This document shows positions 6,921 to 13,400 of a stretch of 13,400 nt of DNA, one piece after another (the stretch's first letter is position 1; every line of letters begins with the position of its first letter). Origin of the DNA: Chloroflexota bacterium (GTDB lineage Bacteria; Chloroflexota; Limnocylindria; QHBO01); assembly GCA_031177555.1 (NCBI GenBank), contig JAPSGM010000024.1:1-13400 (forward strand). Reading direction: 5' to 3'. Position numbers and translations under genes: made by a program. The notes beneath the pieces are model-generated. The model was not told the origin of the DNA. It made no database searches and saw nothing but the letters and a program-made list of their open reading frames with translations.

Positions 6921-7763
6921 CTACTTCACACCCCCGGAGAAGAGGCCGCGAACGTAGTAGCGGTTCAACGCCACGAACAGGGCGAGGGGTGGGAGGATGG
7001 CCAGCAGGGCGCCTGCGCTGATGACGTCCTGCTGGGCGAGGTGGGCCGACTGCAGGTTGGCGATGCCCACGGTGAGCGGCGCGTGATCGGCGTCCAGAAG
7101 GGTCAGCCCCAGCAGGAGGTCGTTCCAGACGAAGACGAAGTCGATGATGGCGAAGCTCACGATCCCAGGCAGGGCCAAGGGCAGGATGATGCGGCGGAAG
7201 ATGTCGAAGTGCCCAGCGCCGTCGATCTGCCCAGCCTCGGTGAGTTCGGTGGGAACCGCCGCCATGAACGATCCCATCATGAAGACCGCCCATCCCAGGC
7301 CGAACGCCGAGTGCACCAGCACCATTCCGAGGAAGGGCTGCCACGAGCCCTCCGCGAAGCCGAGGGTCCGGAACCAGGGAAGCAGGGGAATGAGGATGAT
7401 CTGCACCGGCACGATCATGGTGCTGATCAGCAGGAAGTAGATCAGGCCGCGCCCTCGGAACCGGAGCCGTACGAAGGCGTAGGACGCCAGGGCGCCGATG
7501 CTGATGGTGCTCGCCACGCTGAAGCCGGTGATGATGAAGCTGTTCACCGTCTTGGACCCCAGGTCGGCCTCATTCCATGCGCCCAGGAAGTTGTCGATGG
7601 TGAAGGTGGCGCCGGCCAGGTTCCACCAGCCGTCACGGATCTCTCCCAGCGGGCGGAGGGCCGACATGACGACCGTGGCCACCGGCACCAGCCAGAGCAG
7701 GGAGAGCACGGCCAGCAGGCCGTAGATCCACCACATCGCACCGATGTCGCCGCGCCGGCTCAT
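6921..7763 (-). CDS. Carbohydrate ABC transporter permease, MalG-like
   Basis: This inner-membrane permease of the CUT1 sugar importer family has 280 residues and about six hydrophobic segments, for example IYGLLAVLSLLWLVPVATVV near the N-terminus and SAGALLAILPPLALFVAL near the C-terminus. The cytoplasmic EAA loop that docks the ATPase is clear: EAGQIDGAGHFDIFRRIILP. The C-terminal YYVRGLFSGGVK ending is typical of MalG homologues (RYFVRGLTAGAVK-like). ATG 7763 overlaps the stop of the upstream permease as ATGA, indicating translational coupling. The frame extends upstream to 8153 but there lies within the other permease. It should pair with the MalF-like partner encoded next door. Substrate is not inferable from the permease. 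Confidence 0.92.
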   Translation of the reverse strand: MSRRGDIGAMWWIYGLLAVLSLLWLVPVATVVMSALRPLGEIRDGWWNLAGATFTIDNFLGAWNEADLGSKTVNSFIITGFSVASTISIGALASYAFVRLRFRGRGLIYFLLISTMIVPVQIILIPLLPWFRTLGFAEGSWQPFLGMVLVHSAFGLGWAVFMMGSFMAAVPTELTEAGQIDGAGHFDIFRRIILPLALPGIVSFAIIDFVFVWNDLLLGLTLLDADHAPLTVGIANLQSAHLAQQDVISAGALLAILPPLALFVALNRYYVRGLFSGGVK

Positions 7764-8749
7764 TCCGGGCGATCCCGCAGCAGGCTGCGCAGGTAGGGAT
7801 ACGCTCCCACCACCATGACCGCGCTGAGCAGCACGGCGATCGCCGTGGCCTGGCCCGCGGAGGGCGTGTCGAAGAAGGCGAGCGCCTTGCGCCACAGCAG
7901 GACGGCCACCACCTCGCTGTCGGTGCCGGGCCCGCCCTGGGTGGTGACCCAGACCACGTCGAACGTTCGCAGCGCGTAGATCACGAACACCACGGCCACG
8001 ATGACCATCGCGCCACGCAGCTGCGGGATCACGACGTCGCGCGCGATCCGGTAGCGGCTGGCGCCCTCCACGGTGGCGGCCTCGATCAGCTCCGGGCTGA
8101 TGGAGGTGAGGCCCGCCGTGAAGCTGATGACCCCGAAGCCGGTGAGCGCCCACACGGCGGGCAGGATGGCGCTCAGGTTGACGAACTCGATCGTCACCGG
8201 GCCGAGGGCCAGGCTACCGGGATTCGACAGCCAGTCGCTCAGCCGGACCTGGAGCGGGCCGGCGTCGAGCTGCGCCCCGTCAAGGCCTATCGCCCCCAGC
8301 GCCGCGGAGAGCACGCCGAACTGGGGGTTGAAGACGAGCACCCACAGCACGCCGGCCGCGGTGAGCGACACGGTCATGGGCAGGACGAAGACGGTGCGGA
8401 AGAAGCGCGCGCCGCGTCCGATCTCCCACACCAGGAGCGCGATCAGCAGCGAGAGGAAGGTGGCCAGCAGGGGAAAGACGACGAGCCAGATGAGTGTGTT
8501 GAGAGCTGCGTTCCAGAAGCGCCCGTCGGCCAGTACGGCGGCATAGTTGCCAAGCCCGGCGAAGCGCCAGGTGTCGGGATCGTGGGCCTGCCACGGCGCC
8601 AGGATGCTCCAGGTGAAGAAGCTCGAGATGATGGTGTTGACGGCCGGCCACAGGTAGAAGAGGGCGAAGACGAGCAGGGCGGGGAGGATGAAGAGGTACG
8701 CGCTTCGCCACCCCGCCTCGCGCTCGTGCATCGGTTGTCGGCCGGCCAC
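7760..8749 (-). CDS. Carbohydrate ABC transporter permease, MalF/UgpA-like
   Basis: This is the first of the two permease subunits of a CUT1 importer. It has 329 residues with a hydrophobic N-terminal helix (SAYLFILPALLVFALFYLWP) followed by several more. The EAA loop reads IEAATVEGASRYRIARDVVIP, with Glu in place of the usual Asp before GA. GTG 8749 is preceded by GAGG at a short 4-nt spacing. ATG 8731 (MHEREAG) is a possible alternative without a Shine-Dalgarno sequence. The gene lies 14 nt after the binding-protein stop and overlaps the MalG-like gene by 3 nt. A long periplasmic-type insertion around LDGAQLDAGPLQVRLSDW distinguishes it from the partner permease and fits MalF/UgpA-type proteins. 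Confidence 0.92.
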   Translation of the reverse strand: MAGRQPMHEREAGWRSAYLFILPALLVFALFYLWPAVNTIISSFFTWSILAPWQAHDPDTWRFAGLGNYAAVLADGRFWNAALNTLIWLVVFPLLATFLSLLIALLVWEIGRGARFFRTVFVLPMTVSLTAAGVLWVLVFNPQFGVLSAALGAIGLDGAQLDAGPLQVRLSDWLSNPGSLALGPVTIEFVNLSAILPAVWALTGFGVISFTAGLTSISPELIEAATVEGASRYRIARDVVIPQLRGAMVIVAVVFVIYALRTFDVVWVTTQGGPGTDSEVVAVLLWRKALAFFDTPSAGQATAIAVLLSAVMVVGAYPYLRSLLRDRPE

Positions 8750-8763
8750 CGGACCTCAGCTGC

Positions 8764-10083
8764 TCATCCGCCTCGCACGCGGTCGGTGACCTCCAGCATG
8801 GCCTGGATGAAGGCGTCCACGTCGCCCGACTGGATCAGGGATACCAGCTGCTCGCGCTCGACCGCCTGGATCTCCCCACCGATGGCATCGTCGAGGTCGT
8901 AGACGGCGGTGCCCGAGGTGAACAGCTCGGCAGCCAGCCGATCGTTCTCGGTTGGATAGACCGATGGGTCGGTGGTCGCGTTCGGCGCGATGAAACCACC
9001 GCGCTCGGCCCAGATGGCCTGCGCCTGTGCGGACCCCAGGTAGCGCGCGAACGCCTTGGCCGCATCCGGGTTGTCGGTCGCCTCGGCGACGCTGAACAGG
9101 TCGCCGGAGACGAAGTGGACCTCGGCGTTGTCGGGGTTGGGCGCCGGCATCTCGAAGAAGGTGAAGTCCTCCTCCGGATCCAGCGACTCATCGCAGTTGG
9201 CCGGCGTGGTGAGGTTCACGAAGGCGCCCTGGTTCTGGAACACGGCCTCGCCCTGGCTCGCCCAGGCGCAGTTCGCGTCGGTGAAGCCGACCTCCAGGGC
9301 GTCGTCGGGCCAGTAGGCCTGCACGAAGTCGCTGAACTGGGTGAAGGCGTCGACCACCGCCGGATCGTCCCAGCTGACCGAGCCGTCGATGAGGCCGTTG
9401 AAGGCATCAGGCCCCGCGACCTTGGCAAGGAAGGCGTCGCTCCACTGGGTGGGGACCCACACGTCGGAGGCCCCGACCGCGAACGGCTCGAACTCTCCGG
9501 CGGCCTGGATCTCCTCGATCGCGGCCACAAAGGCATCCCAGTCGGTGGGTGGCTCGATGCCCAGGTCACTCAGCACATCGGTCCGGTGCCAGATCAGGCC
9601 GTTGATGTTGCCCTTGAAGAAGACGCCGTAGGCGGTCCCTTCATGCGAGGCGATGGTGCGGAACGACTCGGAGTACTCGCCGGCGTCCACCCAGCCATCC
9701 CAGAGGTCGTCGAGCGGCATCAGGAGCCCCTGCGCCGCCAGCGAGTGGATCAGCCCGGGAAGGGTGCTCACGACGTCCGGCGGCGTCCCCGCCGAGAACT
9801 GCTGGATCATCTGTGAGTTGAGCTCGTCGAACGGCACCTGCCGGAGCTCGACCGTCACGCCGGCGTTGTCCTCCTCGAACGCATCCACGACGGCCTGGAA
9901 GGCCTCTCCCTCTGTCCCGGCCCAGGCGTGCACCACGGTGATCGTTCCGGAGAGATCGCCGTCACCGTCCCCCGTGGCGGCCCCCTCGGTGGGCCCGTTC
10001 TCGCCGGTACACGCCATCAGGACGAGCACCAGGATGGAGGGGATCGCGAGTGCCGATCGACGGGATGGCAGGCCGAGAAACAT
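8764..10083 (-). CDS. Extracellular sugar-binding lipoprotein of ABC importer (CUT1 family)
   Basis: This solute-binding protein captures the substrate outside the membrane and delivers it to the two permeases encoded downstream. It has 439 residues. The lipoprotein signal peptide has a basic pair RR at 8-9, a hydrophobic core (AIPSILVLVL) and lipobox LMAC with acylated C25. An acidic, Gly-rich tether follows (GDGDGDLSGTITVVHAW). ITVVHAWAGTEGEAFQAVVDAFE, PDVVSTL, FFKGNINGLIWHRTDVL and the AKAFARYLGSAQAQAIW segment are characteristic of family 1 extracellular solute-binding proteins. ATG 10083 is preceded by AAGGAG 11 nt upstream. It is the first gene of the - strand operon and should be the most strongly expressed, under the divergent promoter and operator region. 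Confidence 0.94.
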   Translation of the reverse strand: MFLGLPSRRSALAIPSILVLVLMACTGENGPTEGAATGDGDGDLSGTITVVHAWAGTEGEAFQAVVDAFEEDNAGVTVELRQVPFDELNSQMIQQFSAGTPPDVVSTLPGLIHSLAAQGLLMPLDDLWDGWVDAGEYSESFRTIASHEGTAYGVFFKGNINGLIWHRTDVLSDLGIEPPTDWDAFVAAIEEIQAAGEFEPFAVGASDVWVPTQWSDAFLAKVAGPDAFNGLIDGSVSWDDPAVVDAFTQFSDFVQAYWPDDALEVGFTDANCAWASQGEAVFQNQGAFVNLTTPANCDESLDPEEDFTFFEMPAPNPDNAEVHFVSGDLFSVAEATDNPDAAKAFARYLGSAQAQAIWAERGGFIAPNATTDPSVYPTENDRLAAELFTSGTAVYDLDDAIGGEIQAVEREQLVSLIQSGDVDAFIQAMLEVTDRVRGG

Positions 10084-10094
10084 GTTGGCGCCCT

Positions 10095-10100
10095 CTCCTT
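10095..10100 (-). promoter_or_regulatory. Ribosome binding site of the binding-protein gene
   Basis: On the - strand AAGGAG lies 11 nt before ATG 10083, with further purines (AGGG) closer in. It is the clearest Shine-Dalgarno sequence in the window and contrasts with the apparent lack of one at the divergent regulator. Confidence 0.65.
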
Positions 10101-10114
10101 ATTCAGTCGGACTG

Positions 10115-10138
10115 CCAGTATAAACCGGACTATACCGG
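10115..10138. promoter_or_regulatory. Candidate regulator operator, 24-bp imperfect palindrome
   Basis: Two half-sites face each other: GGTTTATACTG on the - strand (10116-10126) and GGACTATACCG on the + strand (10127-10137). Across the 24 bp, 18 positions are symmetric. The - strand half contains GTTTATAC, matching the GTNTANAC pattern I recall for HutC-type GntR operators. The palindrome covers the -10 box and part of the spacer of the transport-operon promoter, so binding would block transcription. An overlapping perfect 10-bp palindrome ATACCGGTAT lies at 10132-10141. A short CAGTC/GACTG repeat at 10104-10114 falls near the expected start of transcription. Confidence 0.6.
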
Positions 10139-10146
10139 TATGTCGA
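10117..10146 (-). promoter_or_regulatory. Sigma70-type promoter of the transport operon
   Basis: On the - strand TCGACA (10146-10141, five of six matches to TTGACA) is followed after 18 nt by TATACT (10122-10117). The start of transcription would fall near 10110, giving a short leader with the AAGGAG ribosome binding site. A second, less well spaced pair is TTGACC (10159-10154) with TATAGT (10134-10129) at 19 nt. The candidate operator overlaps both. Confidence 0.6.
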
Positions 10147-10197
10147 GAACTGCGGTCAAAGGCCGTCCCTTCCCCTTTCCCGGTGGCGTTTGCGGTC

Positions 10198-10203
10198 TAT
10201 ACT
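10198..10203 (+). promoter_or_regulatory. -10 box of the regulator gene, inside a third operator half-site
   Basis: TATACT ends 6 nt before GTG 10210, the spacing of a leaderless start. It is embedded in GGTCTATACTG (10194-10204), which matches the - strand half-site of the divergent operator at 10 of 11 positions and contains GTCTATAC. This suggests autoregulation. The -35 region is poor. Part of the similarity could simply be shared -10 consensus. Confidence 0.5.
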
Positions 10204-10209
10204 GCGAGG

Positions 10210-11358
10210 GTGAGCATGCCTGACCACGGCCTGCGCCAGCCGGCGCATCGACGCGTCGCCGGCGCTCTGCGCGGGGAGATCGTGCGGGGCGAGCGCCGGC
10301 CCGGCAGCCGGCTGCCCGCCGAGAACGAGCTGGCCACGGCCTTCCGCGTCAGCCGCGGCACCCTGCGCGAGGCCCTGCGCACGCTGCGCAACGAGGGGCT
10401 CATCGAGGCGGTACCCGGCCGCGGCAACTTCGTCATGCATGGCTCGCCCAACCGCCCTGACGCCCGCCGCCGGCTCGTCGGCGTGGTGGTGCCCTCGGTG
10501 GCGCAGCCGTATGTGCCGGACCTGATCGGATCCATCGAGGACGAGCTGCATCGCCACGGGTACTCGATGGTGGTAGGCAGCAGCGGGATGAACCGCGAGC
10601 AGCAGGCCGGTCGGGTGCACCGCATCCTCGACGAGGGGGCGAGTGGCCTGATCGTGTACCCCATGGACTACGAGCCGGACCTGCCGCTCTTCGACCACCT
10701 CGTGGGCGGCGGCTTTCCGGTGGTCCTCATCGACCGGCACGTCGTGGGCCTCGCCGTCGACGCGGTCCTGCCCGACAACGCGGGCGGCGCGTATTCGGCT
10801 GTCTCTCATCTCCTGCAGCTGGGCCATCGCCGAATCGCGTTCGTCAGCACCGATAACCTGGGCACCACCTCGGTCGCGGAGCGGCTGCAGGGATACCGGC
10901 AGGCGCTCGCCGACAGTGGGCTCGGTGCGCCCGAGGAGCTGGTCCTCGCCGAGCTTCCGGTCACCCGAGCCTGGCCGCGCGACATCGTGACCGGCGCCAC
11001 CGGCCACGCGGCGAAGATCCGGCACTTCCTGGAGCGGGAACTGCCGAGCGCCGTCTTCGCCCTGCACGACTACCTTGCCGCCGACGTGCTGGACGCCGCG
11101 GAACAGCTCGGCATGAAGGTGCCGGAGCAGCTCGCGGTCGTCGCCTTCGACGACGACCCGCCGGCCGCCAAGCTCCCGGTCCCGCTCACCGTGATCAGGC
11201 AGCCTCGCGAGCGCATCGGCAGGATGGCGGCAGACCTCCTGGTCGACCGGATCGAGGGACGGCGCACCGAGACCGCACGCACCGTCCTGCCCACCGAACT
11301 CGTCGTTCGCGCCTCGAGCGGCGGCCGCGTCAACGAGGCCGCGGAGACTTCTGCGTGA
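10210..11358 (+). CDS. GntR/LacI hybrid (AraR-like) transcriptional regulator
   Basis: This 382-residue DNA-binding regulator combines two families. Residues 10-78 are a GntR winged helix: HRRVAGALRGEIVRGERRPG, RLPAENELATAFRVSRGTLR with the recognition helix at about 49-60, and the GLIEAVPGRGNFV wing. Residues 89-375 are a LacI-type periplasmic-binding-like sensor: VGVVVPSV, GLIVYP, VVLIDRHVVG, DNAGGAYSAVSHLLQLGHRRIAF, and the late LAVVAFDDDP and TVIRQPRERIGRMAADLL segments. This is the architecture of AraR, whose effector is a sugar. I chose GTG 10210, 6 nt after a TATACT box and with no Shine-Dalgarno sequence; ATG 10216 is the close alternative. It is divergent to the transport operon, and probably represses it in the absence of ligand and also represses itself. 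The stop overlaps the next start as GTGA. Confidence 0.9.
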   Translation: MSMPDHGLRQPAHRRVAGALRGEIVRGERRPGSRLPAENELATAFRVSRGTLREALRTLRNEGLIEAVPGRGNFVMHGSPNRPDARRRLVGVVVPSVAQPYVPDLIGSIEDELHRHGYSMVVGSSGMNREQQAGRVHRILDEGASGLIVYPMDYEPDLPLFDHLVGGGFPVVLIDRHVVGLAVDAVLPDNAGGAYSAVSHLLQLGHRRIAFVSTDNLGTTSVAERLQGYRQALADSGLGAPEELVLAELPVTRAWPRDIVTGATGHAAKIRHFLERELPSAVFALHDYLAADVLDAAEQLGMKVPEQLAVVAFDDDPPAAKLPVPLTVIRQPRERIGRMAADLLVDRIEGRRTETARTVLPTELVVRASSGGRVNEAAETSA

Positions 11359-12152
11359 CGGTCCGCCTGGCGGTCGCGCAGACCGCCCCGCGCGTCGGAA
11401 ACGTCGAGTCGAACCTATCGGAGCTCGAGGAGTTGCTGGACGGCCGGGCCGGGCAGTGGGACGTGCTGATCCTACCGGAGCTCTTCCCGAGCGGCTATCG
11501 CCGCGAGGGCATCGACCATGCCATGCTGGCCGAGCCCGTCCCAGGCGGTCCGACCATCGGCCGGCTGAGCCGAGCGGCGGCGATGGTCCGGACCACGCTG
11601 GTCGGCACCATGTTGGAGGCGGCGGACGGGCGCGTGTACGACACCGCCGTCGTCATCGGGCCGGACGGCAGCTTGGCGGCAACGTATCGCAAGACCCATC
11701 TCTACCCCGCGGAGCGGCGGCACTTCGCACCTGGTGACCGGCTCACGGTCGCCGAAGCGGACGGGCTGCGCATCGGCCTGGCCATCTGCTTCGAGCATGC
11801 CTTTCCCGAAGTGTTTGCCGAGCTCGCCCTGGCGGGCGCCGAGCTGATCGCCATCCCGTCGGCGGTGCCGGTGGGCTTCGAGTACCTCCTGGAGCTCCGC
11901 ACACGGGCGCGCGCCCAAGACAACCAGCTGTTCGTCGCCGCGGCCAACCTGGTGGGCTTCGACGGTGCTACCCAGTGGTGCGGCGGCAGCATGATCGTCA
12001 GCCCTCGCGGGGAGGTGCTCGCCCGCGCAGGGGCCCAGAACCCCGAGGTCATCGAAGCCGTCATCGACGTCGGAGAGATCAGCGGAGAGCGCTCGCAGGA
12101 GCCGATCCTGGCGAACCGGCGCCCCGAGCTCTACCCTCGGCTGCGTCCCTAG
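11355..12152 (+). CDS. Carbon-nitrogen hydrolase (nitrilase superfamily)
   Basis: This cytosolic amidase/nitrilase-fold enzyme hydrolyses a non-peptide C-N bond (amide, carbamoyl or nitrile). The 265-residue length is normal for a single-domain member. The Glu-Lys-Cys triad is visible: E42 in LPELFPSGY, K113 in YRKTHLYPAE and C145 in AICFEHAFPE. A further Glu at 120 may support the catalytic Lys. SMIVSPRGEVLARAG near the C-terminus is the usual closing strand. GTG 11355 overlaps the regulator stop by 4 nt (GTGA), with GGAG 8 nt upstream, so the two genes are cotranscribed and coupled. Close families include omega-amidase (YafV/Nit2), N-carbamoylputrescine amidase and aliphatic amidases. I cannot choose between them. 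The context suggests an amide-containing or amino-sugar-related substrate, which is inference. Confidence 0.9.
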   Translation: MTVRLAVAQTAPRVGNVESNLSELEELLDGRAGQWDVLILPELFPSGYRREGIDHAMLAEPVPGGPTIGRLSRAAAMVRTTLVGTMLEAADGRVYDTAVVIGPDGSLAATYRKTHLYPAERRHFAPGDRLTVAEADGLRIGLAICFEHAFPEVFAELALAGAELIAIPSAVPVGFEYLLELRTRARAQDNQLFVAAANLVGFDGATQWCGGSMIVSPRGEVLARAGAQNPEVIEAVIDVGEISGERSQEPILANRRPELYPRLRP

Positions 12153-12211
12153 GCCGGCCGGGAGTCCCACCCCGCAGCGGCCGGGCTATGGGCCGCTACA
12201 CTCCGGTACCC
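12153..12211 (+). promoter_or_regulatory. der upstream region: -10 box and overlapping hairpin
   Basis: TACACT at 12197-12202 ends 9 nt before ATG 12212, with no Shine-Dalgarno sequence, so der may have its own leaderless or short-leader transcript. AGCGGCC (12176-12182) and GGCCGCT (12191-12197) form a perfect 7-bp stem with an 8-nt loop that reaches the first base of the -10 box. The stem may end the upstream transcript, although no T-run follows. Confidence 0.45.
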
Positions 12212-13400
12212 ATGGCCCCCGCTCCCGCCGCGTCGCTGCCCGTGGTCGCCATCGTCGGGCGGCCGAACGTGGGCAAGTCCACCCTCTTCAACCGGCTCAT
12301 CGGCCGGCGGACGGCGATCGTGGAGGATGTGCCCGGCACCACCCGCGACCGGGTCTACGGGACCGCGGAGTGGAACGGGCGGCGCTTCACCGTGGTCGAC
12401 ACAGGCGGCCTGGAGCTGGAGCCCGGCACCGACATCGAGGCGCGCGTCCAGGAGCAGGCGCGCGTGGCCATCGAGGAGGCCGACGTGATCCTGTTCGTGG
12501 TGGACGCGGCGGCCGGCCTGGCGCCGCTGGACCACGAGGTGGCCGACCGTCTGCGCCGCGCCTCGAAGCCGACCATCCTGGTCGTCAACAAGGCCGACAA
12601 CCCGCGCCGCGAGCTCGAGGGCGCCGAGTTCTTCGCGCTCGGCATGGAGCCCACCATCGCCATCAGCGCCCAGCACGGGCGCAGCACCGGCGACCTGGCC
12701 GACATGATCGTGTGGGAGCTGCCGCCTCCCTCGGATGCCGAGAGATCGGCATCGGTCCCGGACGAGGAAGACCTCAGCGAGGAGGAGCTGGCGGACCTGG
12801 AGGAGACCGACATCGGGCCCCCGCGGGTAGCGATCGTGGGGCGCCCGAACACCGGCAAGTCCACCTTCGTCAACCGCGTGCTGGGACAGGAACGGATGAT
12901 CGTCTCGGCCGTGCCGGGCACCACGCGGGACCCGGTCGACACCGCCGTGCTGGTGGACGACGAGCCGATGGTCCTGGTGGATACCGCTGGCATCCGGCGC
13001 CGCGGCTCGATCGAGCGGGGGATCGAGCGCTATTCGGTCCTGCGCAGCATGAAGGCCATCGACCGGGCCGATGTCGCCGTCGTCATGTCCGACGCCACCG
13101 AGGGCTACACCGCCCAGGACGCGCACGTCGTGGGATACGTCCTCGAGGCAGGGAAGGGGATCGTGCTGGTCATCAACAAGTGGGACGTGGTCGAGAAGGA
13201 CGGCCACACCGCCGATGCCTGGCTGCGCGCCCTGCGGCAGGAGGCGCCCTACCTGGCCTGGGCCGACATCGTGTTCGCCTCGGCGCTGACCGGGCAGCGG
13301 GTGGAGCGGATCCTGCGCGAGGCCCGTCGCGTGGCGGAGGAGCGCTACCGCCGGGTCCCGACCGGCGACCTGAACCGCGTCGGCGACCACCCGGTTCAGG
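12212..13400 (+). CDS. der: Ribosome-associated GTPase Der (EngA), 3' end outside the window
   Basis: Der is the essential GTPase with two tandem G domains that acts in 50S subunit maturation. The frame is open from ATG 12212 to the window end, giving 396 codons; the usual length is about 440-490, so only the tail of the C-terminal KH-like domain is missing. G domain 1 shows GRPNVGKS (16-23), PGTTRD, DTGG (63-66) and NKAD (126-129). An acidic linker (EEDLSEEELADLEETD) follows. G domain 2 shows GRPNTGKS, PGTTRD, DTAGIRRRG and NKWD. No Shine-Dalgarno sequence precedes the ATG; a TACACT box does. In related genomes der usually follows cmk or ispH directly. Here it is separated from ispH by the carbohydrate block. 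Confidence 0.95.
   Translation, partial: MAPAPAASLPVVAIVGRPNVGKSTLFNRLIGRRTAIVEDVPGTTRDRVYGTAEWNGRRFTVVDTGGLELEPGTDIEARVQEQARVAIEEADVILFVVDAAAGLAPLDHEVADRLRRASKPTILVVNKADNPRRELEGAEFFALGMEPTIAISAQHGRSTGDLADMIVWELPPPSDAERSASVPDEEDLSEEELADLEETDIGPPRVAIVGRPNTGKSTFVNRVLGQERMIVSAVPGTTRDPVDTAVLVDDEPMVLVDTAGIRRRGSIERGIERYSVLRSMKAIDRADVAVVMSDATEGYTAQDAHVVGYVLEAGKGIVLVINKWDVVEKDGHTADAWLRALRQEAPYLAWADIVFASALTGQRVERILREARRVAEERYRRVPTGDLNRVGDHPVQ

Noticed and set aside
6919..7344. N-terminal extension of the GH125-like protein up to 7344
   Set aside because: This stretch overlaps the MalG-like permease coding sequence and its translation is Arg/Pro/Gly-rich noise. GTG 6918 right after the permease stop is the natural start.
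9928..10209. N-terminal extension of the regulator up to 9928
   Set aside because: It would run through the divergent promoter/operator region and antisense to the signal-peptide end of the binding-protein gene. The GntR domain begins just after GTG 10210.
12149..13390. A 413-codon open frame on the - strand opposite der
   Set aside because: The + strand encodes both G domains of Der with all motifs intact; the antisense product is His/Arg/Gly-rich and unrecognisable.
1..13400. Mobile elements, CRISPR arrays or defence genes
   Set aside because: No transposase, integrase, regularly spaced repeat or recognised defence protein was found on either strand.

Overview
This is a high-GC bacterial chromosomal window with eleven protein-coding genes, the first and last cut by the window edges. 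There are no RNA genes, insertion sequences or CRISPR arrays that I can support. The housekeeping order scpB, rluB, cmk, plsC, ispH ... der resembles what I recall from Chloroflexota and Actinobacteria. With several apparently leaderless starts and a GT4 type I associate with Chloroflexota, a GC-rich Chloroflexota lineage is my best guess. That assignment is low confidence, because no marker gene fixes it.

Region 1 (1-3534, + strand) is a compact housekeeping operon. It holds the 3' part of scpB (chromosome segregation), one gene fusing an RluB/RsuA-type pseudouridine synthase to cytidylate kinase, plsC (1-acylglycerol-3-phosphate acyltransferase) and ispH (last step of the MEP isoprenoid pathway). 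The first junctions overlap by 11 and 8 nt. ispH also appears to have its own promoter directly on its start codon.

Region 2 (3535-3771) is a 237-nt convergent intergenic space with two inverted repeats and no convincing gene.

Region 3 (3772-12152) is an accessory carbohydrate block lying between ispH and der. On the - strand, reading from 10083 down to 3772, it encodes a lipoprotein substrate-binding protein, two MalF/MalG-type permeases, a GH125-like (alpha/alpha)6 glycoside hydrolase and a GT4 glycosyltransferase. No transporter ATPase is present. Divergently, on the + strand, lie a GntR/LacI hybrid (AraR-like) regulator and a nitrilase-superfamily carbon-nitrogen hydrolase whose start overlaps the regulator stop. 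The 126-nt divergent spacer carries a good -35/-10 pair for the transport operon and a symmetric candidate operator. A third copy of the operator half-site sits on the regulator's own -10 box. My reading is that the block imports and hydrolyses a (possibly mannosyl) glycoside under local repression, with the amidase-like enzyme acting on a related compound. The substrate is unknown.

Region 4 (12153-13400, + strand) has a 59-nt spacer with a -10-like box, then der (double-Era-like GTPase, ribosome assembly), which runs off the window.

The points most worth checking are the rluB-cmk fusion, the operator architecture, the repeated TAnnnT boxes 6-9 nt upstream of start codons, and the pairing of a GH125-like hydrolase, a GT4 enzyme and a carbon-nitrogen hydrolase in one transport locus.
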